A stretch of DNA of 64,000 nucleotides, taken from Hyparrhenia diplandra. Taxonomy: Eukaryota; Streptophyta; Magnoliopsida; Poales; Poaceae. A program made the position numbers and the translations under genes. The DNA is taken from positions 1-64,000 of the forward strand of contig JADLZK010009281.1 in NCBI GenBank assembly GCA_015847255.1, read 5' to 3'. The stretch's first letter is position 1, and each line of letters starts with the position of its first letter. The notes beneath the pieces were generated by a model, which saw only the letters and a list, made by a program, of their open reading frames with translations, had not been told where the DNA came from and did not search any database. Positions 60,801 to 64,000 of this stretch are shown piece by piece.

Positions 60801-60949
60801 AGGAGAAGTTGAATAAGAGGTCTGTCTCTAATGCAGATTTTCTGTGGAAGGAGCCCCTGCATCACAGTTTTCTAATGTGAAAGGTAAGTAAAGGTAGAAT
60901 ATATGTCCTACCAGAAAAAGGAATGCAAAAATTCCTGATCATGTTCGGT

Positions 60950-61432
60950 GCCACCAAAAGACTGAGCTGGATAACGCAAAAGGAACCCTGTTATTGGCAA
61001 CTCTACCTAAGTCATTGCCTTGCATGGATAATTATGTTTATTCATCTGACTGAATGTTATGCGTTTAACTTAAAAAAAAAAAAAAGCTACTCAGCTGAAG
61101 TCTCATTGCAGAGAGATGGAGGAGGTATCTATATTTGTAAAGGATGCAACCTGCAATGGCCAATGCCTAGGGCGCTGCCTACATATACATGGTGTACCTG
61201 ATACTAGCAAGGTGAGTCTGTCCTTTTTGGGTGGTTTTATGGTTTTATCCACATCTGGTGTAGCTAAACATTAAACCAATTATGTTGCATCTATTTTGTC
61301 AACCTACAGGCTATGAGTGTACTTGCGGTTATTGGTAGTCTGAGATCGGAATTTGATTCTGGAACTTTGAGGCCGTATTGTTTTATTGAAATTAATGGTC
61401 TTAAATTAGCATCTCCAGAAAATATCTACAAG
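60950..61432 (+). pseudogene. Captured fragment of ORC1 (origin recognition complex subunit 1)
   Basis: Three exon-like blocks. Block 1, about 60,950-61,023: KTELDNAKGTLLLATLPKSLPC. Block 2, 61,112-61,211: EMEEVSIFVKDATCNGQCLGRCLHIHGVP, then DTSK. Block 3, 61,310-61,432: AMSVLAVIGSLRSEFDSG..., ending NGLKLASPENIYK. Blocks 2 and 3 have intact AG/GT borders and keep frame across the intron. Together they cover the start of the ORC1 AAA+ ATPase domain. The P-loop, expected GVPGTGKT, reads GVPDTSKA, so ATP binding would be lost. Block 1 lacks a GT donor. Possible further ORC1 exon material lies near 60,840-60,890. Retained introns indicate DNA-level capture, not retroposition. Confidence 0.75.
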
Positions 61433-61686
61433 GTACCTCTGCTGCTTTGTGCCCTTTATTTATCTTCCATATTTATAGGCACCTACCCTTGAAAGTAAAG
61501 AACTACATGCATTAGAGGAGATCTGATGCCTATAAGCTGCTAACTCAGAGGCAGCAACAACAGAGATTGAGACATTGTAAAACAAGACAGTGTCATAGTA
61601 TAGATAATTGCTTTCAGGTAAGTAACACTGACGCAGCTTCATTTGAAAGTTCATAATTTCTGTCATTAGTGTATACTGTTTGGCAG

Positions 61687-61941
61687 GTGCGTCATGGGGT
61701 CCATCTTCGGTGGAATCAAGGCCAAGACCAACATCCCGTCGCCACCGAGAAATACATGAGCAAGGATTTGATGCTGGGCACACTGGCCACACACGAACTA
61801 GGACTGCACAAGATCAACAAGTCCTTCGACCTGCTTATGCAGAGGAAGAGTCTGCGCTGCATCATCTGGGTGGACAAGGACAACAAGGGATGGACAAAAG
61901 GGGCGGACCCGACCAAACCTGTGGTCTATAGCTGTGAATAA
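61687..61941 (+). pseudogene. Captured last exon of an alcohol dehydrogenase-like gene
   Basis: After an AG acceptor the plus strand reads VMGSIFGGIKAKTNIP, then (one frame over) EKYMSKDLMLGTLATHELG, LHKINKSFDLLMQRKSLRCI, and ends VVYSCE-stop. This matches the C-terminus of medium-chain zinc ADH-like proteins (FGGIKAK.. and INKAFDLL..GKSLRCI). One C appears missing in a CCC run near 61,739. All catalytic and zinc ligands lie in upstream exons that are absent. It sits 255 bp after the ORC1 fragment in the same orientation, so a chimeric transcript is possible. Confidence 0.75.
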
Positions 61942-62744
61942 ATTTTCCGTAGTTCAGTTTGGCGATGCAATGCCTTGCTGGAAATAGGTGTTAGCAGCAA
62001 CCATGACTATCTGTTTCTGAAAACCTGAAAGTGTACTCAATATTTTTCAGAGAAATATATCAAGGTGTACTGACTATTTTTGCTTCATAGTCTGATAGAG
62101 GAAAGATTTCGTTGTCTGATAAAATATGAAGGTGTACTGAAATAATATGTCGATATATGAAGGTGTACACCTTAATATATGAAGGTTTGATATATGAAGA
62201 TGTACTGACATCTTTATATATGAAAGAGACTATGAAGGCCGCTGCAAGATGACACACGTTGAAGGTGCTTCTGCTCTGTATGCATAATTTTTGGAAACTT
62301 TCTTCATTGGTGTATACATGTGTGTTTTGTCGTTGTAGTGACCTTATCTCTCTGTTAAATCTTCTGAATAATGGTGTCAGGATGGCAACGTGTCAGAGGA
62401 AAGCCATCAGATTCACAAGGAGGAAGAAATCTCTGAAGATCGATTGGTGTGTTTCATTCTCTGTGCAAACCTTTGGATTAACTTCCATCGATTCATTATA
62501 CATCAGTATTGTATTTTGCATGCACTGTGATTATCTAAATGGCTTCATTTGTCGAAAAAAAAATTGGTTGCAGGAGAGCAAGCTTGAGGAGAAAAATGAT
62601 GACATAAAAATTTTTCTTATGATCATGGCATTTTCTTAATTAATTCCGCAAAGAAACGTGGTGAGGGCCCCTAGTTCATTCTATTCATTATCTCTCGGTT
62701 GTAGAGGTATCCCAATGTAAGGATCACCTCTCTCTCAGGGATTA
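61942..62744. other. Non-coding end of the captured mosaic
   Basis: Includes TATGAAGGTGTAC repeats at about 62,125-62,220 and exon-like pieces near 62,380-62,450 (GNVSEESHQIHKEEEISEDR in one frame) that I cannot assign. Confidence 0.3.
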
Positions 62745-62825
62745 GTGAATTAGAAGTAGATTAGAAGTAGATTAGCCATGTAATTAGAAGTAGATTAGCC
62801 ATGTAATTAGAAGTAGATTAGATCT
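62745..62825. repeat. Short tandem repeats AGAAGTAGATTAGCCATGTAATT
   Basis: A unit containing AGAAGTAGATTAGCC and ATGTAATT occurs twice in full, with partial copies on both sides. Confidence 0.85.
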
Positions 62826-62869
62826 AGATTAGATCTAATCAAGAGTAAAGGAGAGTGGAGTTGTGCTCT

Positions 62870-63620
62870 AGTTCTAGAGATGTCTACAGAGTTTGGTATG
62901 TCTTGTATCCTTTCTTTGTAAGACTTATAATTCATATATTTATCTTCTCTATTTACTTCCATGTCTTTCATATATGGTTAGTATAGTTGTTATGCTATTG
63001 CATGGGATCTCCGCCGTATTGAGGGCTCTAGTTATTCATGGTAGCTAGAGTTATAATCGATAGTATAGACATGGTGTCTAGGCTATAGGTTACCCGAGAT
63101 TGCACCCAACCCCACGGATAGTTTGTGGTAGCCCGGTGTGTGGTGACAGCCCCGACGGCCGACGTATTCCACCACGTTCGGGTTGGTGTTTGTAGGACCG
63201 TAGTCGGAGCTTCCTAGCCCCCTTCTCATCTCTTTCTGTGGTTAGTGTTCTGATGTTCTGAAGTGTTTTGGTGTGATTGCTATCGTAGAACCTAAGTAAT
63301 AGAGAAGTACATAGGAACCTTGATCTCTCCTTTGACCTCTTGATTAGTTTAGTTATTCTTTTATAATCTTAGGTATGTTATTGTTTTATGCTTTGTTATT
63401 TACTTACCCTTTATCAATTACCCCCTCACTTTAGTCTAGTGGTTTGCTAAGTCAGTAGATGCATGATTGTGAGTTATTAGATTCTTTAGCCAAAGCTTCC
63501 CTATGGATACGATACTCTAGAATACTCTCCTAGGGAAAAGCTACAATGGTATTCTATGCGCTTGCAAAATCTTCATATTCTTTTAGCACTTAAAAAACAC
63601 CAACAATCACTCAATTTGTA
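62870..63620 (+). mobile_element. Gypsy LTR fragment, family A-related, plus orientation
   Basis: Shares organisation and blocks with the LTRs at 34-35.4 and 55.8-57.3 kb: CCACGTTCGGGTTGG, GGATACGATACTCTAGAATA, ATTCTATGCGCTTGC, and an AACACCAACA end. No primer site follows, so it may be a solo or truncated LTR. Confidence 0.5.
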
Positions 63621-64000
63621 TTTGGATTTTTCAGAGCATATCCTCACTTTTTAGTGGCCTACCACTACAAGGCTATTTGAGTGGAGTTTTGGGTAGGCAA
63701 AAGTGGGGCATACTTGTATCACTTATATTGCTGGTCAAAAACCGAACCACATGGAGATGCAAGTCATAAACTTTGATCAAGATGTGCAAGTGTGTGGAAT
63801 ATTGGAGTATAAATATGTTTTTGGTACTCTATTGCATCATGATTCTCCTTTTGGAATGGTAATGCCTTTGGAAGGAGCATGGGTTATCTTTATCTCTCTT
63901 TTTTTTTTTGGACGGGCTTCGATTTTTGGCCCGTTATCTTTATTATTTGGACATGTGTCCAATTTTTTTTTCTCTCATGCCCCTTGGCATGGATTTCTTT
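63621..64000. other. Right edge, no gene seen
   Basis: AT-rich sequence without recognisable coding or repeat structure in this window. Confidence 0.4.

Noticed and set aside
62640..62680. CTAG after a GC-rich GAGGGCCC as a Helitron 3' end
   Set aside because: No convincing hairpin 10-12 bp upstream and no matching 5' TC end near 58.1 kb, so I do not call a Helitron.
1..64000. Bacterial-type systems (operons, CRISPR, phage) and tRNA/rRNA genes
   Set aside because: Spliced plant genes and grass transposons throughout; no CRISPR spacing and no tRNA/rRNA structure recognised by eye.

Overview
The window is nuclear DNA of a grass, almost certainly a rice (Oryza). Genes are split by GT-AG introns, and the intergenic space is full of grass transposons: Stowaway-like MITEs, MULEs, CACTA ends, and Ty1/copia and Ty3/gypsy elements. 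From memory, the gene order INDETERMINATE-domain zinc finger, class-A2 heat-stress factor, then two acireductone dioxygenases matches a rice chromosome 10 block (RID1/Ehd2/OsId1, HsfA2c, ARD, ARD). All four genes are on the minus strand.

Layout. 0-5 kb: the RID1-like flowering regulator. 8.6-11.3 kb: the heat-stress factor, with two heat-shock elements just upstream of its TATA box. 12.0-12.9 kb: an 838-bp non-autonomous MULE with exact 9-bp target duplications and a GC-rich core. 14.8-18.3 and 20.9-22.9 kb: two ARD genes of the methionine salvage cycle. 24-46 kb: nested repeats. These are a decayed MULE transposase, a very long gypsy LTR, a CACTA 3' end with a dense subterminal repeat array, further gypsy pieces, and a structurally complete Ty1/copia element (40,437-45,627, TSD CTCGT) inserted into a gypsy gag. 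46.7-48.3 kb: an intact two-exon cytochrome P450. 48.5-49.8 kb: a 1.2-kb inverted repeat directly upstream of it. 50-58 kb: more DNA transposons, a three-copy tandem repeat and gypsy LTR material. 58.1-62.7 kb: a mosaic of fragments of unrelated host genes (non-specific phospholipase C, ORC1, an alcohol dehydrogenase), some with intact splice sites. This looks like DNA-level gene capture.

A window-wide oddity is that RID1, the heat-stress factor, both ARD genes and the ADH fragment all carry one-base indels, mostly in short homopolymers, in otherwise well-conserved exons. The 1,575-nt P450 coding sequence has none. I read this mainly as local consensus error rather than simultaneous decay of four adjacent genes, but raw reads are needed to decide.

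Functionally, the four left-hand genes are ordinary euchromatic genes for flowering time, heat response and methionine/ethylene-linked metabolism. The P450 is a specialised-metabolism type gene isolated among transposons. I see no bacterial features, CRISPR array, rRNA or tRNA gene. Family and locus names come from memory of protein motifs and gene order; no database was searched.
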